A stretch of DNA of 64,000 bases, taken from Mauremys mutica (taxonomy: Eukaryota; Chordata; Testudines; Geoemydidae). This document shows, in pieces, positions 22,189 to 34,066 of this stretch. The stretch is from NCBI RefSeq assembly GCF_020497125.1, contig NC_059074.1:193063415-193127414 (forward strand), written 5' to 3'. Within the stretch, counting starts at the first letter, position 1, and every line of letters starts with the position of its first letter. The notes under the pieces were generated by a model that worked only from the letters and a program-made list of their open reading frames with translations, was not told the DNA's origin and ran no database searches. The position numbers were made by a program, and so were the translations under genes.

Positions 22189-23920
22189 TTGCGCTGTATG
22201 CTATGAGAACACAGTTTGTTCTTGACTACTCACTTCACTTCAGTGGCACTACTCATATAAGTAAGTGAACTAGGGCCAGATCTGCAATAGTATATAGGCA
22301 CCTAACTCCCAGGCACTAGGTACCTAGATACCTTTGTGAATCTGAGCCTAAGTCCCTTATAGTGACAGAAGAACAACCATCACTGACAGTCATTTTTAGT
22401 TTATCGTACATAATGGAAGATTTAAAAAATATGCCATGTAGCTTTCTTTTTGTGTTTTAAAGCTGTTGTTGAATTTGGTGCTTCTAACATGAAAGATGAG
22501 GTACAGTTCCTAGAGCCAAGAATAACATGAGCAGGTGATGTGCAAGCTTCCATATGCAGCACGGTCAACATGCTTTCATCCTGGCTTTGTCACATTTCTG
22601 ATATCCCAATCCTGGGCTGCCTCGAACAGACTGAGCACTGAAAAGTATGACAGAATGTGTGATTTTGTGATATATTCATTCAAAACTGGGCTCAGAAGGT
22701 CATACACATTTCACTTGTGACCTAAGGCAGGTGTTAACTCAGATCTCTTGGGAGTGGAAATAGTGGGTCACTCACTTCCCAAAGCACATAATTGGAGTTA
22801 GGATATATAGGGAGTTATTATCCACTCCATTATGGTGTGCTCCGCTGGTTCAAACAGTATTATGCTAACATAAAACTGGCGTAGCAGAGTAGAGAATCAG
22901 GCCTATTAAGTGTAGAGTAGGCTAGATTCTGATCTCCATTACACTGGTTTAAAAACAGAGTAATGGCATTGTCTTCAATGGAGTTACACCAGTATATCGG
23001 TGGGCAGAATTGGAGGTCATGGGCCTGATTCACCACTGAATTACTTGCAGAACTGGAGTAATGAGGTGGGTGATGAAACTGGAGCAATGCAGAGGTAAAT
23101 CAGGCCCATTAATATGTGGAGTATGACTTTATACAGATGACTCAATCAGACTGTGAGTACATTGGTTTTGTTCCAAATGTATAGAACACACCATCAAAAT
23201 AAAATTTTTTAAAAAAATGTTCCTATTTTGAGCATTGTGCTATCCAGACTATTCTCTGCCTTTTAGAACAACCCAGAGAAATAGATAAAATACTCTGATG
23301 CTTATTTTACAAAACCAAAATGACACATTCTGTTTAATATTCCAGTTACTGTTGAACTATTAATCTGAATATGTTAGTGGTGACTGTCTCATAAGCGTCG
23401 CATCTTAAAGCCTCTAAGCAGTAATTCATTATCCTCAGGTCATATTTTTGTATTCATTCAATTTAAAATATGAGACACTTTTCACTTTAAAGTTTTTTTT
23501 TAATCAAACATTATTTTATGCACGGCTTTTAACATACTAATTGATTCATTTAGATCTGCCCTTTACAGAGTGAGTTGCTAATTCCTTTTATTCTTTTTTC
23601 TATAGGTCAATGATGCCACTTTTAATACATTGTGGAAACACTTTTAAAATATATTTCCATGTGTGTATTTACTTGCTTCAATCAGTTTTTAATCCGGGAA
23701 ATTATGTACTACTTTCTAAATAGTCTGATGGCTTCTTAGCAGCCTATACAAAGCCAATTTGATAGTCTCAACTCAGCTCTGGGTTTCTACATCACAAGTG
23801 TCACCTTTGAAATTAGCACTAATTGCCATCCATGTTGGTAGTTTCAATGGAGAAGCCATGCAATGAATGGACATACAAGATAAAAAACTGGCTGTCTTAG
23901 AGGCAATGGGAGTTTAGTCA
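22189..23920. other. No gene seen
   Basis: AT-rich spacer with palindromic elements around 22921-23107. Nothing else is recognised. Confidence 0.5.
23021..23107. mobile_element. Palindromic element with GGGCCTGATT ends
   Basis: GGGCCTGATTCACC at the left and GGTAAATCAGGCCC at the right. A second, related unit lies immediately upstream (about 22921-23018, ACACTGG / GTTACACCAGT). Confidence 0.55.
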
Positions 23921-23954
23921 TGGACTTCAGTGGGGTAAGGATTTCACCCAGGGG

Positions 23955-24140
23955 ATGTCTACACTGCAATTAAAAACCCACAGCTGGCCTGTGCTAGCTG
24001 ACTCAGGCTCACTGGGCTAAGGCTGTTTCATTGCAGTGAAGACTTCTGGGTTTGGGCTGCAGCCTAAGCTCTGGGACCTACCCACCTCACAGGTTCCTTG
24101 AATCCAGGCTCCAGCTCAAACCCAGAAGTCTACCCTGGAT
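23955..24140. mobile_element. Partial miniature element (GATGTCTACACTGCAATTAAA)
   Basis: Starts GGGATGTCTACACTGCAATT, and internal pairs such as AGACTTCTGGGTTTGGGCTG / CAAACCCAGAAGTCT are inverted. The far terminus is not clear. Confidence 0.45.
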
Positions 24141-24228
24141 ATTCTAGAAGTGACTATCAGTGTTATGAGTCTGCCAGGAAATTTGTCTTCAAAACCAGTA
24201 TAAGTGGCAGTATCCATAGCTGTGGCTG

Positions 24229-24394
24229 TTGAGGGATAGCTCTGTGGTTTGAGCATTGGCCTGCTAAACCCAGGGTTATAAGCTCAATTCTTGAGGAGAC
24301 CATTTAGGGATCTGGGGCAAAGATTAGTCCCCCTTTGGGGGTTTGGATTAAATGACCTCCTCAGGTACCTTCCAACCCTGATATTCTATGATTC
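24229..24394 (+). mobile_element. tRNA-derived SINE with CR1-type tail (cryptodiran type)
   Basis: The 5' part has pol III box A-like TAGCTCTGTGGTTTGAGC (24237-) and box B-like GGTTATAAGCTCAATTC (24274-24290). The 3' part, AATGACCTCCTCAGGTACCT to ATTCTATGATTC, is the CR1 3' tail, including its terminal ATTCTATGAT repeat. This combination is the turtle pol III SINE family and is the best clue to the organism. Confidence 0.85.
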
Positions 24395-24789
24395 CATCCA
24401 GGTAGCACATTCCCCAAACCTGTAGACCCCTCTCTCTCATTTCCAAGATGAACTCAGAGACAAGCTGAGACAAGGTTGGCTCTTTTTACCTTTACTATGA
24501 GTTGTGGACTGAGATGTACATGGCCTTCCTTCTCAGATTAAGAGATGGCAAAAATTTGAAAGGAGTCTCCTTTACTGTGCATACAACTTTTGTGCATGTG
24601 GCTAACAGTAAGCACAAAACTCCAGAGCAATACATGCAAAATTGGCAAAACTCTCTGTATCATCTGGCTCAGCATAGCCCTGGAACATTCTGTGAGATTA
24701 TGGAGGAAACTAATCCTCCTCCCTCCCAAGCCACTGAGTAGCAAGGTAATGGTAACCACTGTGCAGTGATTGCTCCAGCCATGGATTAA

Positions 24790-25486
24790 TCTGTGCTAGC
24801 CTTGCACCTGGGGTGGTTACCCGCTCCTGCCCTTCGGGGCTTAAAACAGCCCAGGAGAGGGCTGTAGCTGGGGCAAGAAGCCTGGGCTGATTGGGGGAAA
24901 GCAGGCTCAGCTGTGGCCGGGTCCCAATCAGGCCCAGCTGGCCCCTATAAGAGGCAGTGAACCAGGAGTCCAGTCAGTCTCCCTCTGTCTGTAGAGGGAG
25001 AAGGGCCTGGCTGCAGGGAGCTAGATATAGGGTACCTGAGTGGAGCAGGGCTGGGGAAAGGCAGAGGAGTTGGGGAGCTCCTGTCTGGAAAGCCCCAGGC
25101 TGTGGCCTAGCATAAGGCCAAGAGGTACTGGGGGTTGCAGGGGGCAGCTCAGGGGTAGGCAAAGGCAGCAGGTCCAAACCCCTTTGCCTATGATGAGTGG
25201 CTGATACTGCAGTCTGCCCCAGTGAATGGGGGCTAGATGGAGACTGGCAGTAGCCATATACTGAGGCAAAGTGGGGATAGTGGGTTGGGGGTTCCCCAGG
25301 GAGGGGAGACCCACATTGGTGGGGTACTGCCAGGGGGCAGAACCCCAGTTAAAAGGGCACTGGGGTCCAGGGAGGGACACAGGGTGGGGACAAGAGGACA
25401 GGCGGATCACCGGCCTGCAGAGGGCGCTCCTGGCTGGAAGTGAGCTAATTCCCAAAGACAACCACCAGGAGGCACCGCAGGGGTGA
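24790..25486 (+). repeat. LTR-like repeat with promoter-like segment
   Basis: A GC-rich, gene-free block. GGCCCCTATAAGAGGCAGTG (about 24943) is TATA-like and is followed by CTCCCTCTGTCTGTAGAGGG. It resembles a solo LTR seen repeatedly in turtle genomes (from memory). The exact ends and target duplication were not found, and the family is unnamed. Confidence 0.4.
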
Positions 25487-25786
25487 GTCTGCATGTCTAC
25501 ACTCTCTTCTCTTTTCCCCATTCCCTTCTGCACTTTTGTGCATGCCTCTCTCTATACATGGAATGGTTTCCAGAAACTTATCCATCAAATACACCCTCGC
25601 TTCCTGAAATCTCTCCTTAAACCTCACCTCAACTTCAAACATACCCTCCTGCCTTTCGCTCACTGGTGACTCCCATGTCTCCTGACCAGTTGTCCAGTAA
25701 CTTATCCTGTGTGTGTTGTGTCCTGAGTCTGTAAACACTATGAGGCAAGGAACACATTATTATCCAAAGCCCGAATCACACTATTT

Positions 25787-25950
25787 CAGTGGTTCTTAAA
25801 CTTCATTGCACCACGACCCGCTTCTGACAACAAAAATTACTACATGAATCCAGGAGAGGAGAGGAGACTGAAGCCTGAACCTACCCGAGCTCTGCCACCT
25901 CGGGCAGGAGGGTCAAAGCGCTTGCCTGAACCACAGTTGGAGAACCACTG
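25787..25950. mobile_element. Short hAT Charlie-type element with perfect 8-bp duplication
   Basis: Starts CAGTGGTTCTTAAACTT and ends GTTGGAGAACCACTG, flanked on both sides by CACTATTT (25779-25786 and 25951-25958). A 164-bp non-autonomous copy. Confidence 0.85.
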
Positions 25951-26235
25951 CACTATTTGCTCTATGTGGATGAACACATGCCCAAATGGAGTCCCATTGA
26001 TGCCAATGTGGCTATATAAAGATATATACATGGTTTTGTTAATTGCACGTAGTAGTAATAAAAATAGTGACCAAATTTTTGAAGAAAACTGAAAACCTTA
26101 TAATCTGAAGCAGAAATTTCTAGCTAATTTCTAGCTTTAATGGCTAAACTCCTGTTTCCATTCAGCGGAGAGGAAGTTGGATACATAGAGCAATTCATTT
26201 AGATTTCAGAAAGCTGTTGATACACAAGACTTTTG

Positions 26236-26327
26236 GTTTTACTGAGTGAGGTTCTACGGGCTGTGTTATTTAGGAGGTCAGACTAGATAATCATAGTGGT
26301 TCTTTCTGGCCTTAAAATCTATCAATC
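26236..26327 (+). mobile_element. CR1 LINE 3'-end fragment
   Basis: GAGGTCAGACTAGATAATCA followed by CTTTCTGGCCTTAAAATCTAT matches the conserved CR1 3' terminus. It is severely 5'-truncated, as most CR1 copies are. Confidence 0.75.
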
Positions 26328-26972
26328 TTGTCTAGAAGTTTCTAGTCTAGTCTATAAAATTTCTCCATATGGTCAGAAAGAATGATGGAGGGGTAAGCAC
26401 ATACATTGGTGGGGACACTAGAAGCATAGTATACACATGTAGAAACAGACAGGAAGCAGAGAAATGGCAGATAGAACGTCACATGGATTAGTATTATGAC
26501 TCATTGTAGGCCCCAGTCCTGCAACTGGATCCACGCAGACACAGAGGTCTGCCACCATGGATCTGAGAGCCTGATTGGAGTGTCTTTTACTTAGAATCAA
26601 TGAGCTTGAAGAAAGAATGTACAGGAAAGTGATAAAATGAGCAGTTAAAACTGACAAGACCAATCCATACAATGGAGAAGTGCAACCAAGTCAGAAGACC
26701 TGACTGGATTAGGAGTAAGGGAAGACAAGGAGCTTAAGTAATTCAGTGTAGAGAAATATAATGAGGCTATCAATATTATTCAAGGATTGCACCTTGGAAA
26801 GAAATTCTGCACACTGTAGTAAATGATTAAGAGAAGAGGTAGGAGTCTAAAAAGCTTCAGCACAATCCTTAAAAGCCCCGAGGTAAATTACTGTGCACAC
26901 ATCTGAAGACATTATTATAGCACTCTTAAGAGAGGATTGGAATAATGGGCCAAATGGTGGCTCTCACTCTCA

Positions 26973-27256
26973 TAGCCCTTGTCTACTCTGGGTGAGGGAT
27001 CGATCTAAGTTATGCAACTTCATAGCTGAAGTTGACGTACTTGTATCGACTTACTGTGGTGTCTTCACCTCGGTGAGTTGACTGCTGCTGCTTCCTTGTT
27101 GACTCTGCCTGTGCCTCTTGCGGCGCTGGAGTACAGGAGTCAACGGGAGAGCGCTTGGGGGTCGATTTATCGTGTCTAGACTAGACGTGATAAATCGATC
27201 CCCACTGAATCGATCACTGCCCGCCGATCCGGTGGGTAGTGTAGACATACCCATAG
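26973..27256. mobile_element. Miniature inverted-repeat element ending in GTATGTCTACAC
   Basis: The left end ATAGCCCTTGTCTACTCTGG is inverted relative to the right end TAGTGTAGACATACCCATAG. An internal palindrome (27160-27200) has arms GATTTATC..GTCTAG and CTAGAC..GATAAATC. Confidence 0.6.
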
Positions 27257-28298
27257 TCACAATCCCTTTCCTGTCCTGATTCCGAAGTGGTGCAGATACA
27301 TACTGCCTCATATCCAGTGCTTGGGGGCAAAGCAATGAGCTAAACCTTAATACAAGAAGAGATGTCTACAGTAGATCAACTAGTCTTCTTCCAACTCATA
27401 CAGGGCTTAAGCAGGCTTTGGATCAGGTGAACACTTCCTGTGTTATTTTAGTGACAGTGGATTTGGATCATTGTATTGTTTAGGCTAGATTCAGTGTTGA
27501 GGGATTTAATTGGGGAAATCTGCATAAAAATCAATGGAAGAAGATGGACCTTTGTTCTTAACCTACCCTGCAGCCCTCTTGGTGTGCCAATATCCAAACT
27601 GTTCCATAGCTGCCCTGCTACAGCAGCGTGACTCAAAAGACATCAGTGGGTTCATTGTTTAAGTAAGGTGACCCCCATACTGCCTGCAATACATAAGCAC
27701 AACAACAGAGCCTTAACTTTTATTTTCTAGTGCCGATTGTGTCCTTCTGGGCTCTCAATTTTCCTGCTTTAAACCCCTCCACCAGAGTCCCTGCATCATG
27801 GCAACCCAGAAGTGTGAGGGAAATAGCTCTTTTGGAAGCCTGTAAATTCCAACCCTGGATCAGACAGAGCTCAAGAATGATGTAACGCCTCAGTCCTTTC
27901 CTGAAACAGGGCCTCCAGTTTTTACTGTCTCATGTAGAGGGGGTACAAGCTCAGTGCCCAAGCATTACTTCTTATGTGGCAACCATGAAATCTTCCTGGC
28001 TTTCACCAGTTTGAGAGTCTCCCCATCATACCAGTATTTTATATGTGTGCATTTATATTATTTTCTTTAAAGTCAGTTGAAGCAACCTAGAAATCCTGCT
28101 TTTAAAATTGCCTTTAAAAACTTCTACCCAGCTGGTGCCTTTACTAATCAGACCCTATGATCCCTGCAGCACTGCTCTCGATGACTGGGTAATGCGTACA
28201 TATTGACGAACACATTGAAAAGCTGTATTACTTAGCAAATACAACATCAGTCTCGAGTAAATATCTATAGGCACATTTAAAATATGTCTGAAGAGAGG
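27257..28298. other. No gene seen
   Basis: Spacer before the DIRS-like element; no repeat or exon recognised. Confidence 0.5.
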
Positions 28299-28318
28299 CT
28301 TCTTCTTCGAGTGATTGC

Positions 28319-28480
28319 TCCTATGCATTCCAGTTAGGTGTGCGCGCCGTGCGTGCACGGCTCTTTGGAAGATTTTTACCCTAGCAACTCCGGCGGGCCG
28401 GCTGGGCGCCCCCTGGAGTGGCGCCGCTATAGCGCAGGATATATACCCCAGCCGGCCCGTCCGCTCCTCAGTTCCTTCTT
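28319..28480 (+). repeat. DIRS left inverted terminal repeat
   Basis: From CTCCTAT to GTTCCTTCTT this segment is nearly identical to the complement of 34067-34231. Differences are a handful of substitutions (for example CATTCC preceded by G or C). It includes GGATATATACCCCAGCC, a TATA-like motif that may serve as the element's promoter. Confidence 0.85.
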
Positions 28481-28668
28481 TCCGCCCGTGACGGCCGTTG
28501 GAACAGTGGAGCACAGCTCAGCTGACCTCCACTTCCCTAGCTACTCGTAGTTTTCTCTCGTTCTGTTTATAGTTGTAGTTAACTCTGTTTGTTTGTAGAA
28601 TAGTATAGTGTATTTATTTTACAGGGGTTGGGGTTTATCCCCTTCCCCTCACCTGGGGCCGGGTCCGA

Positions 28669-28799
28669 TGCCCGGTCCACAGGGTTTTCTAATGCTCGGC
28701 CGGCCACAAGCTGCTGCCGACAAGAGATCTTCTCCTAAGTGCCTCGAGGGATCTTACCTCACAGATAAGTGCCGCATTTGTGAGGCCCTTAATCCGTGA
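28669..28799 (+). pseudogene. DIRS Gag-like N-terminus
   Basis: A short open stretch starts MPGPQGFLML and ends YLTDKCRICEALNP before a stop. The placement after the left repeat and the cysteine-bearing end fit the start of DIRS ORF1 in turtles (from memory). It is truncated by a stop at 28797-28799. Confidence 0.5.
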
Positions 28800-29005
28800 A
28801 CAAAGGGGAGCGGGGCTTTTGTTTTAAACAGCTCCTGAGGGAGGCAGCTCTTGCTCCTCCGCTCTCGGCGCCGAGCGCTAGTTAGTTTTCACGGCGCGCT
28901 CCCTCGGCACCGGACCGCCGGTGCCGCCAAGGCCTCCTGGCACCACCGTCGCTGACTCCGACGTTCCCTCGGCATGGACCTCTCTCCTGGAGGATGAAGA
29001 GTTAC

Positions 29006-30000
29006 TCCGGCCAGGCAAGAGCCGTCGAGTCCGGTGCTGGAAAGCTCCCCGGTACGCACCGTGGTCGAGCTCGCCCGGAAGCTGCGTCTGAGCCGCCTGC
29101 TCCGCAGCCGAGCGCTATGCTCAGTCGGATCGCCCGGCACCGATGTCTGCCGTGGCACCGACAATATCCGCACCTTTCACTCCGGCCAGGCAAGAGTCGT
29201 CGAGTCCAGTGCTGGAAAGCTCCCTGGTACGGACCGTGGTCGAGCTCGCTCTGAAGCTGCGTCCGAGCCGCCTGCTCCGCAGCCGAGTGCTATGCTCCGT
29301 CGGATCGCCCGGCACCGATGTCTGCCGTGGCACCGACAATATCCGCACCTTTCACTCCGGCCAGGCAAGAGTCGTCGAGTCCAGTGCTGGAAAGCTCCCC
29401 GGTATGGACCGTGGTCGAGCTCGCTATGAAGCTGCGTCTGAGCCGCCTGCTCCGCAGCCGAGCGCTATGCTCCGTCGGATCGCCCGGCACCGATGTTGGC
29501 CGCGGCACTGACACTATCCACACCGTTAACTCCGGCCAGGCAAGAGCCATCGAGTCAGGTGCCGGAAAGCTCCCCGGTACGCACCGTGGTCGAGCTCGCC
29601 CGGAAGCTGCGTCCAAGCCGCCTGCTCCGCAGTCGAGCGCGATGTTCAGTCGGATCGCCCGGCACCGATGTCTGCCGCGGCACCGACAGTATCCACACCG
29701 TTAGCTCCGGCCAGGCAAGAGCCGTCGAGTCCGGTGCTGGTAAGCTCACCGGTACGGACCGTGGTCGAGCTCGCTAGGAAGCTGCGTCCGAGCCGCCTGC
29801 TCCGCAGACGAGCGCTATGTTCAGTGGGACCGCCCGGCACCGATGTCTGCCGCGGCACCGTCAATGTCCGCACCATTAACTCCAGCCAGGCAAAAGCCGT
29901 CGAGTCCGGTGCTGGAACACTCCCCGGTACGGACCGTGGTCGAGCTCGCTATGAAGCTGCATCCGGGGTGCCAGCTATGGTCGAGCTCACTATTCCCTCC
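29006..30000 (+). repeat. 175-bp tandem array in the DIRS Gag region
   Basis: TCCGGCCAGGCAAGAG (last copy TCCAGCC) begins at 29006, 29181, 29356, 29531, 29706 and 29881, exactly 175 bp apart. Units are GC-rich with GGCACCG motifs. 175 is not a multiple of three, so successive units are read in different frames, which explains overlapping open frames on both strands. The last unit is incomplete and diverges after about 29960. Confidence 0.95.
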
Positions 30001-30599
30001 ACGCCGGAGACAGTGTCCACGGCGAGGGGGCTGATTGCAACGACAGCATCTACGCTGCCTCAACCCCCGGCACCGCCGGTGGGGGTTACATAGTCGATGG
30101 GCAAGCCTGCCTTGATCAGACCACCCTACCTCGGCACCGCACAGCGGCACCGTTCAGGGTCGCGGTCCCGCAGATGTTCTCGGTCCCGTCACCGATCTAG
30201 GTCTCGGCACCGTTCTCCATGTTGGTACCAGTAGTGCTCGCGGCACCGGTCAGCATCCCGTTCGCCGGTCCGGGACACTCAGCTCCGATCAAGCCCCAGG
30301 CACCGGGACGCTCGTAGCCACTCCTGATCATCGAGCCTCGCACCCTCGGTCGACCGCCCGGCACAGCTTCGGTGGCAGGTCCCGTTCTCGGTACCGGTCT
30401 GTCTACCGGTACCGATCCCCGGTGCTGCATCGAGCGATGTCAGTTACAGACGGAGACTCTACCAAGAGCTTTCAGCTCCTCCAGGGCCATCCAGCCACGC
30501 ATCAGTGTCGTCCCGTGCGGACACTTCATACGCGTAGCACTCTGTTTTCCGATGTGCCCTCCAGAGTCTTCCAGGAGACCTATCAGTGGTCATTCTGGA

Positions 30600-31330
30600 C
30601 GCCGTGGGTATACTACCACGCCAGAGGCGTACCGGTGATCCCATCTCGCTCCGTTCCCTCTGAGCTCTGGGTGCCAGAGGTGACAATTAGTCGTCCCCGT
30701 CCGACCGGTACAGAGCAACCCCCGGTTCGGCACCGGGCTCCCAGATCCCACCGGATCAGGAGGTCGTCCAGGAGCTCGAGCCCACACAGGACCCGCTTGT
30801 CCCGGGCCTTTCTTCTTCCTCCTCCCCAGATGAGGCGGGGGCAGGAACATACCCCTCCGGCCCTCCTCTAATCGAAATGCGACCAGCCCCTAAATCCAAA
30901 GAGGCTGGGCGTGTGGTCTTACTGGGCCATAAGATGTACCCGGAGGGGGCCCTGCAACTTCGTGTAGCGAACCAGCAAGCCCTGCTTATCCACAACTGTG
31001 GGTGGCGGTGGGCAAATTTACAGAGTCGGTTCTTCGGAACTCCCGTCAAGAATTCAATGCCCTCCTGCAGCAAAGGACGGAGCTGGAGAGAGCTTCCCTC
31101 CAGGCCTCGTTGGACGCAGCTGACTCCGCTGCCATGACTCTGGCCTCGGGTGTTGCCACACGGCGCGTTTCAGGACTCCAGTTATCGAGCCTTCCCTCGC
31201 AGCTGCAGCACGCTATACAGATCTTGCCCTTCAGTGGCACAGGCCTGTTCTCTGACAACACTGGCCCTAGGCTGCAGAACCTAAAGGGCAGCAGGGTCAC
31301 TTTGCTCTCTCTCTCTCTCGGCATGCACAC
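30600..31330 (+). pseudogene. DIRS Gag-like body
   Basis: Plus-strand frames include VVLLGHKMYPEGALQLRVAN, then after a frame change FTESVLRNSRQEFNALLQQR and ERASLQASLDAADSAAMTLA, QLSSLPSQLQ and LPFSGTGLFS. The Y-P-x-x-x-L-Q-x-R-x-A-N and alanine-rich helical segments resemble DIRS Gag proteins of vertebrates. Frameshifts occur near 31010 and after 31320. Confidence 0.6.
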
Positions 31331-31529
31331 GCCGGTAATTCAGCGCCGACGTTTCCGTCCCCAACCTCCGCTCTTACCCTGCGCCTTGACAAGGTCAGGA
31401 CATGGCCAGCGGGCGTGGCTTACACGGTCGTGGCCATCAATCCGCACCCCAAAGGAGCCAGAATTAGGGTCCTTCTGACCACCAATGGGGCAAAAGCCTA
31501 CCCATCCTCGCCCCTCCTAAGGACCCCTC

Positions 31530-32250
31530 TCACGAGCGATTCCTCTGGCAAGAGGTGCGGACACTCCTCCTCATCGGAGCTATACAGGAGGTACCTAAGG
31601 GCGAAACCTATTCCCCTAAGCAAAGGGAGGTCTCAGACCTATCCTAGGCCTGCAGGAACTCAACAAGTCACAATGCAGATGAGTTCCGCATGGTACCCAG
31701 GGCGACCGTCATCCCATCCTGGGATCCCGGAGACTGGTACGCCGCCCTCGATATGAAGGGCGCATGTTTTTCACGTTGCCATTTCTCTTCCACACAGAAG
31801 GTACCCTCGGTTTGGGGCCTACCATCGTTATTCCCAGTATACGGCCCTCCCGGTTGGCCTCTATACAGCCCAGGGGTATTCAAGGTGCATGGCTGTAGTC
31901 GCCGCCTTTCTTCGCCACCGTCTGATACACGTTCTCCGTGTCTAGATGAGTGGCTCATTCGAAGAACCCCCGGGCCCAAAGTACCAGTCATGTGGGCATC
32001 GACACGAACCTATTCCTGTGTCTAGGCCTGATGATCAATAGTAAAATCCACTCTGATTCCCATATAGGGAAGGGAATTCATTGGGGCCGTCCTGGACTCC
32101 AGACTCGCCAGAGCCTGCTTTCCTCAGCCTTGGTTTCAGGCGAGGGTAACAGTTGTACAAGGTCTACGGACCTTCCCGCCAACTTGGGCTCGCTCTTGCC
32201 TCGGTTTCCTGAGTCACATGGCTGTCTACACGTTTGCAACTAAACATACC
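31530..32250 (+). pseudogene. DIRS reverse transcriptase remnant
   Basis: Reads EVPKGETYSP near 31590, WDPGDWYAALDMKGACF near 31720 (the A-L-D-x-K-D-A-Y motif, altered), and LDEWLIRRTP near 31945. The last corresponds to the DIRS Y-L-D-D-W-L-I catalytic box, here preceded by Cys and with the second Asp changed to Glu. Further on, the frame around 32085-32240 has segments of the thumb. Several frameshifts are present. Confidence 0.75.
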
Positions 32251-32479
32251 AGGCTTTGCCTCTGTTCACTTCAATCGTGGCTCACCTGGGGGTACCACCC
32301 GGGCAGAGATGGCATACTCGTGGTCGTCTCGTTTCCCCCGAGCAGCCTAGGCTCCCTCGACCGGGAGTCAGCGTCCTCCCCGGTGTATCCGGGGATGCTG
32401 TTTCATTCACCCCTCGGGGTCCCTCATGACAGACAGCCCATCTCTCGGCTGGGTGCGCACCTGGTGTAGTTTCGCACTC

Positions 32480-32640
32480 ACGGCCTTCGGTCAGCGCAAG
32501 AGCTGGCCTTATACATCAATGTCCGAGAGCTGAGAGCAGTCTGCCTTGTGTACCAGGCGATTCAGCTGGCGGATCGTCTCAGCAGATCCTTCCTGTCTCA
32601 CAAGTGGTGGTTTCCTCCCGTCTTTATCTATTCCGTTTTC
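32480..32640 (+). pseudogene. DIRS RNase H remnant
   Basis: Around 32500-32580 the plus strand reads LALYINVRELRAVCLVYQAI, the conserved RNase H block (I-N-x-x-E-L-x-A-V) that follows RT in DIRS elements. Flanking residues are eroded and the frame is not continuous with RT. Confidence 0.55.
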
Positions 32641-33039
32641 CAGAAGTGGGTCTTCCCCCGCATAGCCCTCCTCGCTTTCGCGAGAACGGAAAGAGAGAGA
32701 TAAATTCTCCTCGTTCCAAGGCCTCTCCCCAGGCTCGGTCTTGGAGGATTTTCCTGAGGCCATGGATCAGCCATCTGCCGTACGCTGTCCACTGTCCCCA
32801 CTGGTTCACAAGGTCCTGCTCAAACTCCGCAGGGTCAGAGCGCCCCTGATCGGGTTCGCTCCAGTGTAACCTGGGCAGCACTGGCACACCATGTTGCTAC
32901 ACCTGTCGGTAGCAACCCTCTTGGCACAGACCCCATGACGCGGAATCACGACAATCTTCACCACCCGGTCTTGTAATCCCTGCACTTCACAGCAGGACTC
33001 CTGCGTGGCTAAACCGATCCGAGTTACGTTGTTCGGCCT

Positions 33040-33880
33040 CGGTTCTACGGGATTCTCCGGGGTGGTAGAAAATCATCCATTCGGTTAAAGTATCTGGCCG
33101 AGTGGAAGCGTTTCTCATGCTGCTCCGAAACACGCAATGTTTCTCCCGCCGAGATCCCGCTCCATTCCATCTGGTTCCTCAGGGCTTGGAGCGTTTATAC
33201 ACCCCCCCAGTGGGGCCCCGCCATAAACCTGGCTCTTCAATCTGGTTCTACCCAGTTTTATGACTGCCCTATTCGAGCCAATGTCAACATGCTCATTGAT
33301 ATAACTGTCCTGCAAGGCAGTTTCCTGTAGTCTTTCCTGCGGCCACACGAGTCTCCGAGCTTCAGACTCTCACAATAGGCCCAAGGTATACTGTGTTCCT
33401 CAAGGACAAGGGCAGTTATTACCACGTCCGACCTGCCTCCCCAAGGGGGTGTCGGCCTTTTTATATCCGCCAGGATATCTTCCTTCCGGTCTTCTTTCCG
33501 AAGCCACTCTCTGTGCAAGGAGAGCAACGGTTGCCCTCCTTCGACATCTGCAGGGCGTCCGCAATCTATATCTAGCGGACTGAGCCCTCTCGTAACGTCC
33601 CCAAAACCTTCATCGTACCGGCATACCGGACGAAGGGCATACCTGTCTCCTCCTAGAGGATTTCATCTTCAATGATGTTGTGCATCTGCACCTCTTCTGT
33701 TTCGGCCCATGTGCCATAGAGCCACCTTGCTGCACATTCCGCCAGGGCTCACGCTTCTCAGCTGCCTTCCTGGCTCGCATTCCCTTTCGGGGGATGTGTT
33801 GTACAGGTCCTCGGTCCACACCTTTGCCTCATTGGTCCGGGAGTCCAGAGCTGTTGCAGCCTCTGGCTTAGCGGTTGCGT
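33040..33880 (+). pseudogene. DIRS tyrosine recombinase remnant
   Basis: RKSSIRLKYLAEWKRFSC (about 33067) matches the N-terminal domain of DIRS recombinases. FFPKPLSVQGEQRLPSFDIC (about 33490-33555) matches the middle region. AHSARAH at 33732-33752 matches the H-x-x-R box of the catalytic domain, followed by AAFLARIPF. The order is right but frameshifts separate the segments, so the gene is dead. Confidence 0.65.
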
Positions 33881-33931
33881 TCTGCAACATCTAACTCTGA
33901 CCCCACCGCCTACGTAAGGCTTGGGAATCAG

Positions 33932-34031
33932 CTAACTGGAATGCATAGGAGCAATCACTCGAAGAAGAAAAGACGGTTACTCACCGTAGTAACTGTTGTT
34001 CTTCGAGATGTGTTGCTCCTATCCATTCCAG
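33932..34031. repeat. DIRS internal complementary region
   Basis: The first part (33932-33969) is a perfect 38-nt complement of the left outer end (28300-28337). The second part (33971-34031) is a perfect 61-nt complement of the right outer end (34214-34274). The parts abut at AAA, the complement of the TTT at the element ends. In the DIRS1 model this region templates the junction of a circular intermediate. Confidence 0.9.
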
Positions 34032-34066
34032 ACCCGCCCTCCTTCCCCACTGTCGGAGTAGCCGGC

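Noticed and set aside
24229..24394. A functional tRNA gene
   Set aside because: Box A and B-like motifs are present but there is no cloverleaf, and the CR1-type tail marks it as a SINE.
29034..30093. Overlapping open frames of 120-140 codons on both strands
   Set aside because: They follow the 175-bp units of the DIRS array; frame shifts from unit to unit explain the overlaps.
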